A stretch of 64,000 nt of DNA from NCBI RefSeq assembly GCF_900104265.1, contig NZ_FNJJ01000011.1, forward strand, positions 121,867 to 185,866, read 5' to 3'. This DNA is from Ectopseudomonas guguanensis (GTDB taxonomy: Bacteria > Pseudomonadota > Gammaproteobacteria > Pseudomonadales > Pseudomonadaceae). Position 1 is the first letter of the stretch. Each line of letters opens with the position of its first letter. Positions 43,261-51,923 of the stretch are shown piece by piece. Position numbers and translations under genes: made by a program. The notes beneath the pieces were generated by a model, which made no database searches, was not told the origin of the DNA, and worked only from the letters and a program-made list of their open reading frames with translations.

Positions 43261-44736
43261 ATGCCGGTCAGACATCTTCTTTGCACAACCGCACTGACGC
43301 TGGCACTCGCCAGCTCGGCCCACGCCGCGCGCAGCCTCGAGCAGGTCCGTTATGCGCTGTTCCAGGACGGCCAGGCGCAAGTCGAGGAAGACCTGCGCCA
43401 TCTGTCCGCGCGCGGCGACCTGGCTGCCACGCGCCTGCTCGGCGAGGTGCTGGCCAGCCGCAGCCCGGCGAACACCTCGCAGGCCATCGACCTGTTCAAG
43501 CAGGCCTTTGCCGATGGCCGCGGGGACGTCGGCGCGCTGATTCCCCTGGCCCGCCTGGTGGACAACAAGCCGCGCTGGCGTGAAGCCAACCGCGCCTTCA
43601 TGCGCCAGGCGCTCGGTCGGTTCACGCCCGGGCGCGATTTCGTCGCCGTCGACACGCGCCTGGAAGTGTTCCTGGTCTACCCCGAGCTGTTCACCGAGGA
43701 CGAGGTCACCCGCCTGGTCGAACTCTATGACCGCGCCTGCCTGGTCTACTGCCACGCGCCGCTGTACAGAGCCGTGGCGGCGGCCCGCTATGGTGAACGA
43801 AGCGAAGCCGAGAAATGGTTCCAGCTGGCCGTGGAAAGCGACCCGCGCGCCGTGCAGCGCTATTACGAGTTTCTCGGCGAGCAGCGCAACGTGCAGTTTC
43901 GCGCCTTCGCCGAAGGCCTGGCGCCGCGCATGAACGCCCTGCCGGTCGACCTGGTGCACCGCATCGCCCAGCAGGTGGCGAACATCCGCAACATCGAGAT
44001 CAGCACCTTCAACAACAACCGCCCGACCACCCGCGCACAGACCGACGAAGAGAAGGAAGCCCGCGAACTCCAGGCCAAGGCCCATGCCAGCAAGGTCGAA
44101 CAGCTCGACCGGGAAGTGCTGCAGTGGCTGGACAACGCCGTCGACCGCGATTTCGGCCCGGCCATGCTGAGCAAGGCCAGTTTCCTCATGACCGCGCCGG
44201 ACCGCTACAACCCGGAGCCCGTGCTGGCCCTGATCCAGCGCCTGGAACAACGCCAGGGCGACACCCAGTCGCTGAGCATGGTCGAGCGCGAAAACCCGAT
44301 CACCCCGCAGCGCATCAAGGCACTGCGCGCCAGCCTGCACATGGTCCTGTGGCGCACCCTCGATCCGCAGTTGAGCCAACGCCTGATCGCCGAGCTGCAG
44401 GCCGAGCAGTACCCCGAGGCGCTGTTGCTCGAGGGCGACCTGTACAGCCAGGGCGGGCTCGACGAGCCCGATCAGGATCGCGCCCTGGCCCTGTACATGG
44501 AAGAGGCCCGCCGGGGTTCGGTGAACGCCCTGCTGCGCATCGCCCGCCTCTACACCTACGGTCGCGCCATCTGCCGCGATAACGGCAAGGCCTACGCCTT
44601 CGCCTATGCCGCCCACGAGCTGGGCGACCAGCGCGCTACCGACCTGATGCACTCGCTCAGCACCCGGCTCACGCCCGAACAGCGCGATATAGCCGCTGCC
44701 GAAGGCAACCGTCTTATCGAGGAATCCACACTGTGA
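43261..44736 (+). CDS. algK: AlgK-position TPR/Sel1 periplasmic scaffold, without lipobox
   Basis: 491 residues. Signal peptide ending SSAHA-A, then repeated helical pairs of TPR/Sel1 type (ARGDLAATRLLGEVLASR, DRALALYMEEARRGSVNALLRIARLY, NGKAYAFAYAAHELGDQ). The position between alg44 and algE and the repeat fold make it the AlgK equivalent. AlgK normally scaffolds the secretion complex and is an outer-membrane lipoprotein. No cysteine lipobox is present here, so it is probably soluble in the periplasm, and it is visibly diverged in sequence. Its stop overlaps the GTG of algE by 3 bp. The symbol rests on position and fold more than on sequence identity. Confidence 0.75.
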   Translation: MPVRHLLCTTALTLALASSAHAARSLEQVRYALFQDGQAQVEEDLRHLSARGDLAATRLLGEVLASRSPANTSQAIDLFKQAFADGRGDVGALIPLARLVDNKPRWREANRAFMRQALGRFTPGRDFVAVDTRLEVFLVYPELFTEDEVTRLVELYDRACLVYCHAPLYRAVAAARYGERSEAEKWFQLAVESDPRAVQRYYEFLGEQRNVQFRAFAEGLAPRMNALPVDLVHRIAQQVANIRNIEISTFNNNRPTTRAQTDEEKEARELQAKAHASKVEQLDREVLQWLDNAVDRDFGPAMLSKASFLMTAPDRYNPEPVLALIQRLEQRQGDTQSLSMVERENPITPQRIKALRASLHMVLWRTLDPQLSQRLIAELQAEQYPEALLLEGDLYSQGGLDEPDQDRALALYMEEARRGSVNALLRIARLYTYGRAICRDNGKAYAFAYAAHELGDQRATDLMHSLSTRLTPEQRDIAAAEGNRLIEESTL

Positions 44737-46124
44737 GTGCCCCCAATACCCTTGGCCGTGCAGCGCTGCTGCTCGCCTGCCTGCCGCTCGGACTGCTGCA
44801 CGCGGAAGAAACCAGCGTCACCTCGCCCGAGCTGGAGCCGGTCACTTCGCTGCTGACGCACAAGCTGTTCCTGCGCACCGGCTACGGGCCGGATGAAACG
44901 CGCCTGGGCGAAGACCGCCGTACCTTCTTCAGCCTGCGCTACGAGCCGTCCTACCGCTGGTATTCGCCCGAGCAGCGCTGGGCCAAGTGGGAGGCCTTCG
45001 GCCGTCTGTGGCTCAACTACGACACCGATCCCAATGCCCTGCAAAGCGACGAGGGCAACGACGAGACCCTGGCGAGACGGCGCCACGCCTACAGCGAGGC
45101 CCGCGAGTTCTACGTGCGGCGCAACCTGCTGGGCGACGACCCGAGGTTCTCCGCCACCTTCGGCCGCCAGCGCTTCAGCGATCGCTTCGGCATCTGGTGG
45201 GACGACAGCATCGAAGCCCTGCGTCTGGACTACAACGACAGCTTCGCCAGCGGCTTCGTCGCCGTGGCCGAGAAGTTCTACTACTATAACTCCGACGACA
45301 ACCGCCTCGACCCGCGCGACAAGAAGATCCGCTACCTGATGGCCGAGTACGCTTGGCGCTGGCACGCCGATCACTGGGTCGGTGCGCGCCTGCTGCACGA
45401 GGACGACTACTCGGGCAGCTCGCCCGATGATCGCCAGGACTTCGACGGCCTGCGCTACGGTGTGTTCCTGCACGGCGATACCCGCCATCTGACACCGCTG
45501 GTCAGCGACTACCACCTGGAATTCGCGGCCCTCGATGGCCGCCTGGAAACCACCCAGCGCAACGGCCTGCGCGACAGCGGCGACAAGACCGGCTGGGCCG
45601 TGGTGGCGGATGTCGGCAAGCGCTTCGAAACGCTGCCCTGGACGCCACGCGTGGGCATCAGCGCCGGCCTCACCGATAAACCGGACGACAGCGGCACCGA
45701 CGGTTTCACCCTCAACCGCATCCAGTCCGACCGGCGCAACGACCCGCTGGGCTACAGCAGCCGCCTGGTCAGCAACCTGGTCAGCGTCAACCTGAGCAAC
45801 CTGGCCTTCTACGGCATCGTGCTGGAAACCCAGCCCACCGACCGCAGCGCCCTGGATCTGCGCGTCAGCGATCTGCGCCTGCGCAACCGCACGGCGCAGT
45901 TGCCGCTGCGCACCACGGACGAAGGCGTGGTGCGCGATACCGGCTCGTCCCGGCTGGGCCAGGTGCTCGACATCAACCACTACTGGCGCATGTTCCCGCT
46001 GGCCTACGACGGCAAGCGTGTGCAGCTCAACACCCTGACCAGCCTGAGCTACTTCAAGGCCGGCAGTGCGCTGGAAATCGGTGATGACTACCAACTGACG
46101 CTGGGCATAACCCTGACTTACTGA
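44733..46124 (+). CDS. algE: Outer-membrane alginate export porin
   Basis: 463 residues. Signal peptide (ALLLACLPLGLLHA) and an alternating beta-strand pattern to a terminal aromatic (LTLGITLTY), as in an 18-stranded barrel. Family segments include RTFFSLRYEPSYRWYSPEQ, EAREFYVRRN and FGRQRFSDRFGIWWDDSIEALRLDY. The start is GTG 44733, coupled to algK by a GTGA overlap with GAGGAA upstream. It should form the channel for the polymer. Slightly shorter than P. aeruginosa AlgE (about 490). Confidence 0.92.
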   Translation: MSAPNTLGRAALLLACLPLGLLHAEETSVTSPELEPVTSLLTHKLFLRTGYGPDETRLGEDRRTFFSLRYEPSYRWYSPEQRWAKWEAFGRLWLNYDTDPNALQSDEGNDETLARRRHAYSEAREFYVRRNLLGDDPRFSATFGRQRFSDRFGIWWDDSIEALRLDYNDSFASGFVAVAEKFYYYNSDDNRLDPRDKKIRYLMAEYAWRWHADHWVGARLLHEDDYSGSSPDDRQDFDGLRYGVFLHGDTRHLTPLVSDYHLEFAALDGRLETTQRNGLRDSGDKTGWAVVADVGKRFETLPWTPRVGISAGLTDKPDDSGTDGFTLNRIQSDRRNDPLGYSSRLVSNLVSVNLSNLAFYGIVLETQPTDRSALDLRVSDLRLRNRTAQLPLRTTDEGVVRDTGSSRLGQVLDINHYWRMFPLAYDGKRVQLNTLTSLSYFKAGSALEIGDDYQLTLGITLTY

Positions 46125-46141
46125 CCGAGAGCAGCGCTAGC

Positions 46142-47575
46142 ATGATCTTCGCCTCCAACGTCTTCCTGTTCCTGTTCCTGCCGGTATTCCTGCTCTGTTA
46201 CTACCTGGCCAGGGACCACTGGCGCTCGTACGTGATCGTGCTCGGCAGCTACCTGTTCTACGCCTGGTGGCGTCCGGACTTCCTCCTGCTGTTCGTCGCC
46301 ATCTCGTACTGGAACTACTGGTTCGGCCTGCGCATCAAGGCGCGGGTCGATGCCGGGGAGAAGAAGATCGCCTTTCGCCTGCTGACCGTCGGCGTGATCG
46401 GCAACCTGGCCACCCTCGGCTACTTCAAGTACGCCAACTTCGGTGCCGACGTGCTGGTGGCGGTGCTGGAACCGCTGGGCATCAATACCTTCACCCTGGA
46501 ACACATCATCCTGCCGCTGGGCATCTCCTTCTATGTGTTCCAGGCGCTGAGCTACATCGTCGACATCTATCGACGCAATGCCGAACCCACCCATCGCTTC
46601 GTCGATTTCGCCGCCTATATCGCCCTGTTCCCGCAACTGATCGCCGGGCCGATCCTGCGCTACAGCCTGATCGACAAGCAGCTGAAGAACCGCACCCACT
46701 CGCTGGAGCTGTTCTCCCTCGGCGCCTGCCGCTTCATGCTCGGCTTCATCAAGAAGGTGCTGATCGCCGACTCCCTGGCGCCGATGAACACCCTGTTCAT
46801 CAGCGGCGGCGGCGACCTGCAGATGGCCGACGCCTGGTTCGGCCTGTTCATCTCGGCGCTGCAGCTGTACTTCGACTTCTCCGGCTACAGCGACATGGCC
46901 ATCGGCCTGGGCATGATGATGGGCTTTCGCTTCGCCGAGAACTTCAACCAGCCCTATATCGCGCAGAGCATCACCGAGTTCTGGCAACGCTGGCACATGA
47001 CCCTGGCCGACTTCCTGCGCGACTACGTGTACATGCCGCTGGTGCGCAAGCGCCTGGTCGGCATGCTGGTCGGACTGGTCATCACCATGGTGCTGTCGGG
47101 ACTCTGGCACGGACCGAGCTTCGCCTTCATCTTCTGGGGACTGTTCTTCGGCATCGCCATGGTGATCGAGCGCAAGCTGGACATCGCCACCAAGGTCAGT
47201 ACGCCCTACAACTTCTGGCGCAACGCCCGCTGCATGTTCCTGCTGGCGTCCTGCATGCCGCTGTTCTTCACCGGCAACCTGCCGCACGCCCTGCAGGTCT
47301 ACCAGGCGCTGATCGGCCTCAACGGCATCGGCTCGCTGGATCTCTACTGGTTCGGCACCTCGGCCATGACCATGACCTTCACCCTGATCGCCCTGCTGTG
47401 GATCGTCATCGCCGGCGGCATCAACATCCGCTACTACGCCGGCACCGGCAAGGACCGGTACTTCATGCAGCACGTCGGCGGTTTCAGTGCCCTGCTGCTG
47501 TGGGTCGGCTTCCTGCTGACGCTGACCCGCCTGGCGGCGAACTCCTTCTCACCCTTCCTGTATTTCCAGTTCTGA
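46142..47575 (+). CDS. algI: MBOAT-family alginate O-acetylation protein
   Basis: 477 residues, polytopic. N-terminus FASNVFLFLFLPVFLLCYYLA and GSYLFYAWWRPDFLLLF, the AlgI pattern. The MBOAT active region has FNQPYIAQSITEFWQRWHMTL and LSGLWHGPSFAFIFWGL with the catalytic His. It moves acetyl groups across the inner membrane for AlgJ/AlgX. Unusually it follows algE directly; in the common operon it follows algL. Confidence 0.95.
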   Translation: MIFASNVFLFLFLPVFLLCYYLARDHWRSYVIVLGSYLFYAWWRPDFLLLFVAISYWNYWFGLRIKARVDAGEKKIAFRLLTVGVIGNLATLGYFKYANFGADVLVAVLEPLGINTFTLEHIILPLGISFYVFQALSYIVDIYRRNAEPTHRFVDFAAYIALFPQLIAGPILRYSLIDKQLKNRTHSLELFSLGACRFMLGFIKKVLIADSLAPMNTLFISGGGDLQMADAWFGLFISALQLYFDFSGYSDMAIGLGMMMGFRFAENFNQPYIAQSITEFWQRWHMTLADFLRDYVYMPLVRKRLVGMLVGLVITMVLSGLWHGPSFAFIFWGLFFGIAMVIERKLDIATKVSTPYNFWRNARCMFLLASCMPLFFTGNLPHALQVYQALIGLNGIGSLDLYWFGTSAMTMTFTLIALLWIVIAGGINIRYYAGTGKDRYFMQHVGGFSALLLWVGFLLTLTRLAANSFSPFLYFQF

Positions 47576-47585
47576 GGATGCCTGC

Positions 47586-48692
47586 ATGTTTCCGGTGATG
47601 AACTCGGCCAGCAAGATCAACGGGATTCTCTTCTGCGTGATGCTGTGCGGCATGTTCCTGTACTCGCTGCCGGCGGTGTTCGCCTTCGCCGGTACCCAGA
47701 CCCAGGCCCTGTCGCTGTTTCTCGACGGCAAGCTGGTGCGCAAGTTCGAGCAGTTCTATGACAAGCAACTGTTCCTGCGCGACCCGTCCGTCGAGCTGTG
47801 GGCCAATATCCAGCACGCGATCTTTCGCGAAGGCGCCAGCGGTGTGGTGCTGGGCCGTGACGGCTGGCTGTTCACCAACCAGGAATACCTGCAGCCCAGG
47901 GACCTGGACGGCAACCTGGAGCGGCAGCTGGAGCTGATCGACAAGGTGCGCGCGCAGTTGGCGCAACAGGGTGCGCGGCTGATCGTCCTGCCGGTCCCGA
48001 TGAAGCTGGACACCTACGCCGCCCACTCCACCTATGCGCCTTCGCCACGGATCAGTGGCCTGTACGAGCAGTTCCGCCAGCGCCTGAGCGAGCACGGCAT
48101 CGATGCGGTGGACCTGCGCAGCGCCTACCTGAGCGCCGCAGCCGATGAACCGCTGTTCCTGCGTAACGACACCCACTGGAGCCCAAGGGGCGCTGAACTG
48201 GCCGCGCGGACCCTGGCAAGGCAGTTTCCCGAACTGATCGGCGAAACCCCCTACCTGACTCAGGCCGTCAGCGAGAAAACGGTGACCGGCGATCTGCTCA
48301 ACTACCTCAAGTTCGACCCCAGGCTGGCGCCCAGCTATTTCGAGCCGGTGCATATCCAGCTCTACGAAACCCTGCAGCAGAGCCGCGACGACCTGGCTGC
48401 CAGCCTGTTTGGCGACGAGGCCGTGTCGCTGGCGCTGGTGGGTACCAGCTACACCCGTATCGATGACTGGAACTTCGTCGGCTTTCTCAAGGAGGCCCTG
48501 CAGCGTGATCTGGTCAGCGTCGCACTGGAGGCCCGCGGCCCGTTCCAGTCAATGACTGAATTTCTCGCAGGCCCGGCCGCTCAAAGCGGTGAGCTGCAGA
48601 CGGTGATCTGGGAGTTCCCCCTGCGCACCCTGCTCGCTCAACGCCAGATTCCCTCAGCCCTGGCCACGCCAGAAACAGCCCAACTTCAATAA
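47586..48692 (+). CDS. algJ: Alginate O-acetylation protein, SGNH-type
   Basis: 368 residues with an N-terminal signal anchor (about 12-35). SGNH/AlgX-like fold: GRDGWLFTNQEYL, catalytic pair in NDTHWSPRG (D195, H197), and the nucleophile region LVGTSYTRI. It relays acetyl from AlgI toward AlgX in the periplasm. GAGGAT precedes ATG 47586, 10 bp after algI. Confidence 0.92.
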   Translation: MFPVMNSASKINGILFCVMLCGMFLYSLPAVFAFAGTQTQALSLFLDGKLVRKFEQFYDKQLFLRDPSVELWANIQHAIFREGASGVVLGRDGWLFTNQEYLQPRDLDGNLERQLELIDKVRAQLAQQGARLIVLPVPMKLDTYAAHSTYAPSPRISGLYEQFRQRLSEHGIDAVDLRSAYLSAAADEPLFLRNDTHWSPRGAELAARTLARQFPELIGETPYLTQAVSEKTVTGDLLNYLKFDPRLAPSYFEPVHIQLYETLQQSRDDLAASLFGDEAVSLALVGTSYTRIDDWNFVGFLKEALQRDLVSVALEARGPFQSMTEFLAGPAAQSGELQTVIWEFPLRTLLAQRQIPSALATPETAQLQ

Positions 48693-48708
48693 AAGAGGTA
48701 CCCGTCGT

Positions 48709-49350
48709 ATGCCTGCCTTTCTTTCCCGCGTACTGCTCATCCTGCTGACGGTCGCCAGCGCCGCCGCCCAGGCCCAGGATGCCAATGCCGATCTCTATGA
48801 CCCGGTAGCCCCGGCCAACTCGGCCTTCGTGCGGGTGCTCAACCTCAGCGAACGCAACATCGAGGTCACCCTCAGCGGCAAGAACAAGCCTCAGGTGGTC
48901 ACCAGCGGACAGTTCGGCGGCTATCGCTTCGTCGCACCGGGCAAGCAGCGCATCGCCGTGGCCAACCAGGCGGTGGAACACGAGCTGAAGGCCAACACCG
49001 CGAGTACGGTGATCTACCGTGACGGCCAACTGCTGCTGATCGCCGACCAGTTCGTCAACGAACCGCGCAAGGCGCAGATCGCCTTCTACAACTTCACCGA
49101 CAAGCCGGCGGCGTTGAAGACCCTCGACGGGCAGCACGTGGTGGTCGACACCATCCAGCGCGACCAGACCGGCAGCCGCATGGTCAACGAGCTGAAGATC
49201 GCCTTCGCCGCCTACGCCGACAACCAGCAGCTGATCGGCTTCGACGAGCTGTTCCTGAAAAAGGGCCGCTCCTACAGCTATGCCCTGCTACCCGCGGCGA
49301 ACGGCTACCGCGCGATAACCCTGGCCAACAGCGTCGACCCCAGCGAATGA
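48709..49350 (+). CDS. algF: Alginate O-acetylation adaptor
   Basis: 213 residues. Signal peptide (LLILLTVASAAAQAQ), then two beta-rich domains (LYDPVAPANSAFVRVLNLSERNIEV; FVNEPRKAQIAFYNFTDKPAALKTLDG), matching AlgF length and pattern. Periplasmic partner of AlgI/AlgJ in acetylation. Lies between algJ and algX. Confidence 0.9.
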   Translation: MPAFLSRVLLILLTVASAAAQAQDANADLYDPVAPANSAFVRVLNLSERNIEVTLSGKNKPQVVTSGQFGGYRFVAPGKQRIAVANQAVEHELKANTASTVIYRDGQLLLIADQFVNEPRKAQIAFYNFTDKPAALKTLDGQHVVVDTIQRDQTGSRMVNELKIAFAAYADNQQLIGFDELFLKKGRSYSYALLPAANGYRAITLANSVDPSE

Positions 49351-49384
49351 ACCCTGAACGGCAGGCCAAACAAGTGAGCGGACG

Positions 49385-50803
49385 ATGACCCCAAAGAGCA
49401 TGAAGCACTATTTTCTACTGGCCATCGGCAGCCTGATCGCAGCGGGTGCACACGGCGCCTACGCTGCGCCGCAGGGCGAAAGGGCCGATGAATGCAAGGA
49501 TTTGCAATGCCTGATCTGCCCGCAACTCAGCGCACCGGAGGAATACGCCGAAGGCAACATGAAGGCGCTCAAGCAGATCGTGCCGGGGCGCGATCGCTGG
49601 CTGTTCCGTTCCGAGGTGGACCTGACCAACGACTTCGGCATTCCGCCGGCCGTGCAGCCGGAGTTCGCCCGTCTGATGCGCGCCTTCGCCAGCCATGGCA
49701 CCCAGGTCGCGGTGGCCGTGCAGCCGACTCGCGGCCTGATGCACCGCGCCCAATTGCAGCCTGGGCAGATGCATGGTTTCGACTATGCGCGGGCCAGCGC
49801 CAACCTGCGCAGGTTCCTGCAGCAGATGCGTGACGGTGGTGCCATCGTTCCGGACATCATGACCCTGGTGGAGCAGCCACCGAAGGATTTCTTCTTCCGC
49901 CGCGACCACCACTGGACCCCCATAGGCGCAGAGGCCGTCGCCCGGCTCACTGCCGACACCATTCGCCAGCACCCGGTCTACGCGCAACTGCCGCGCAAGG
50001 GCTACACCACCGAGCAAAGCCTGACCCTGTACAAGGACGGCACGCTCAACCTCGGCCTGGCGGCGATCTGCGGCAACCACTTCGGCTATCAGTTCGTCCC
50101 CGGCTACCGGACCATTCCGGAAGATAACGACGCAGCCCTGCTGTTCGAAGACCAACCCGACCCGGAAATCGTTCTGGTCGGCACCAGTAACTCCGCCGCC
50201 CGTGAAGACGAGACCAAGCAGTTCAACTTCGACGGTTTCCTCAAGCAGTACCTGGGCAGCGACCTGATCAACTACGCCCTGCCCGGGGCAGGCCAGGACG
50301 GTTCGCTGCTGGAATACCTGCTGTCGTCCAACTATTCCCCGGACAAGGCGCCCAAGCTGATCATCTGGGAGCTGCCGGCCAACTACCGGCTCGATGGCGA
50401 GCTGACCTACCGCCAATTGATCCCGGCGGTCAACGGCGGCTGCAAGGCCAGGCAAACCCAGCTCGAAACCCGCGTCGAGCGCCCCGCCATGGGCCTCAAT
50501 GATCGCCTCGAACTGCTCAGCAACGCCGGTGCGCAGCGCAGGGACCTCAAGGGCCGCGATGCGGTGCTCGACATCCGCATCAGCGATCCCAACATCAAGA
50601 ACTTCTACATCATCACTTACTACGACAACGGCACGCGCGACAAGGTGTGGTTCCGCCGTGAAGCCATCGTCACCGGCGGGCAGTACTACCTGGAGCTGAG
50701 CCGCGCCGCGGAGTTCCGCGACGCCAACCTGCTGTCGGTACTGCTCGAGCCCACCCAGGTCGTGGAGCAGCCCTTCCAGATCGAGACCAAGCTATGCCTG
50801 TGA
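49385..50803 (+). CDS. algX: Alginate acetyltransferase AlgX
   Basis: 472 residues with signal peptide. SGNH-like catalytic residues are visible: RRDHHWTPIG (D174, H176) and VGTSNSA (Ser 268), close to the P. aeruginosa numbering. The C-terminal carbohydrate-binding module (about 350-472) includes FYIITYYDNGTRDKVWF. It is the terminal acetyltransferase and binds the polymer. The stop overlaps the algL start by 10 bp. It normally sits between algG and algL; here it follows algF. Confidence 0.94.
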   Translation: MTPKSMKHYFLLAIGSLIAAGAHGAYAAPQGERADECKDLQCLICPQLSAPEEYAEGNMKALKQIVPGRDRWLFRSEVDLTNDFGIPPAVQPEFARLMRAFASHGTQVAVAVQPTRGLMHRAQLQPGQMHGFDYARASANLRRFLQQMRDGGAIVPDIMTLVEQPPKDFFFRRDHHWTPIGAEAVARLTADTIRQHPVYAQLPRKGYTTEQSLTLYKDGTLNLGLAAICGNHFGYQFVPGYRTIPEDNDAALLFEDQPDPEIVLVGTSNSAAREDETKQFNFDGFLKQYLGSDLINYALPGAGQDGSLLEYLLSSNYSPDKAPKLIIWELPANYRLDGELTYRQLIPAVNGGCKARQTQLETRVERPAMGLNDRLELLSNAGAQRRDLKGRDAVLDIRISDPNIKNFYIITYYDNGTRDKVWFRREAIVTGGQYYLELSRAAEFRDANLLSVLLEPTQVVEQPFQIETKLCL

Positions 50804-51909
50804 GGATTTCGCCCAGCCGCCTGGCCGCCATGCTGGTGCTGCTCGCCGGCCCCGCGAGCGCCAGCGCCACGCAGTCGATCTGGAGCAGCCACGCGACGAA
50901 CATGGCGGCGCAGACAGCCAGCGACTACCGCCAGGAGAGCTGCCCGAAGAAACCGCCTGCCGCCTATACCGGGCACCTGCAACTGGACAGCAAGTACGAC
51001 CAGAGCGACGCCAGCAAATCGCGTCTGGTGGCGCGCCAGAGCAAGGACACCGAGCGCATCCGCGAGCAGGTGAAGCACTATATCGGCGGCCTGGTGAAGG
51101 CGACGCAGGTGTACCAGCGCACCGGCAAGGCCAGTGATGCCTCCACCGCCCTGGCCTGCCTGAACCAGTGGCTCGACGCCTGGGCCAGCAAATCGGCGCT
51201 GCTTAGCGACGACGCCAGCAAGACCGGCGTCGCCTCGCGCAAATGGGCACTGGCCGCCATCGCCTCGACGCTGCTCAAGGTGCAGGCCTTGAGCGATGGC
51301 CGCTATCAGCTGAGCGCGGTTCAGGCGCGCTGGCTGGGCCAGCTGTCGGCCAAGGTGATGGCCGAATACGAACCACGCCGCTACGACCGCGGCATCTACT
51401 TCAACAACCACGACTACTGGGCCGCCTGGGCCGTGGCCGCCACGGCCATGCTGCTCGACGACGAACGCGGCCTGGCCTGGGCCGATGTCGCGCTGCGCCG
51501 CGCCTTCACCCAGCTCACTCCGGGCAAAGGCGACTACCAGTACCTGCCGCTGGAGGTTGCCCGCGGCCGCCTGGCGGCCGACTACAGCCATTACGCCCTG
51601 GTGCCCCTGATGCTGCTGGTGGAAGCAGCCGAACACAACGGCCGCCCGCTCACCGATGAGGAACGGGCGAAACTCGCCGGCCTGGCCAACTTCGCCGCCC
51701 GCGCCGTGCTGGAGCCCAGGACCCTGGCGGAACTCAAGGAACGCCAGACAGAGGTCGGCCCGCACAAGATGGTCTGGGTGCTGCCCTTTCTCAATCGCTA
51801 TCCGCAGCACCAATGGGCCAGACGCCTGTACCAGGCGCAAGGCAAAGCAATCAATCACTACAGCCAGGTGGGCGGCGATCTGAAACCGCTGTACCCCCAG
51901 CTCAACTGA
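50794..51909 (+). CDS. algL: Periplasmic alginate lyase, PL5
   Basis: 371 residues. Signal peptide (LAAMLVLLAGPASASA), all-helical toroid with NNHDYWAAW (H206) and DYSHYAL, the catalytic regions of PL5 mannuronate lyases, and CPKKPP near the N-terminus. It clears misdirected polymer in the periplasm. ATG 50794 overlaps algX; algG begins 15 bp after its stop. Confidence 0.93.
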   Translation: MPVRISPSRLAAMLVLLAGPASASATQSIWSSHATNMAAQTASDYRQESCPKKPPAAYTGHLQLDSKYDQSDASKSRLVARQSKDTERIREQVKHYIGGLVKATQVYQRTGKASDASTALACLNQWLDAWASKSALLSDDASKTGVASRKWALAAIASTLLKVQALSDGRYQLSAVQARWLGQLSAKVMAEYEPRRYDRGIYFNNHDYWAAWAVAATAMLLDDERGLAWADVALRRAFTQLTPGKGDYQYLPLEVARGRLAADYSHYALVPLMLLVEAAEHNGRPLTDEERAKLAGLANFAARAVLEPRTLAELKERQTEVGPHKMVWVLPFLNRYPQHQWARRLYQAQGKAINHYSQVGGDLKPLYPQLN

Positions 51910-51923
51910 CGCAGGATGCCACC

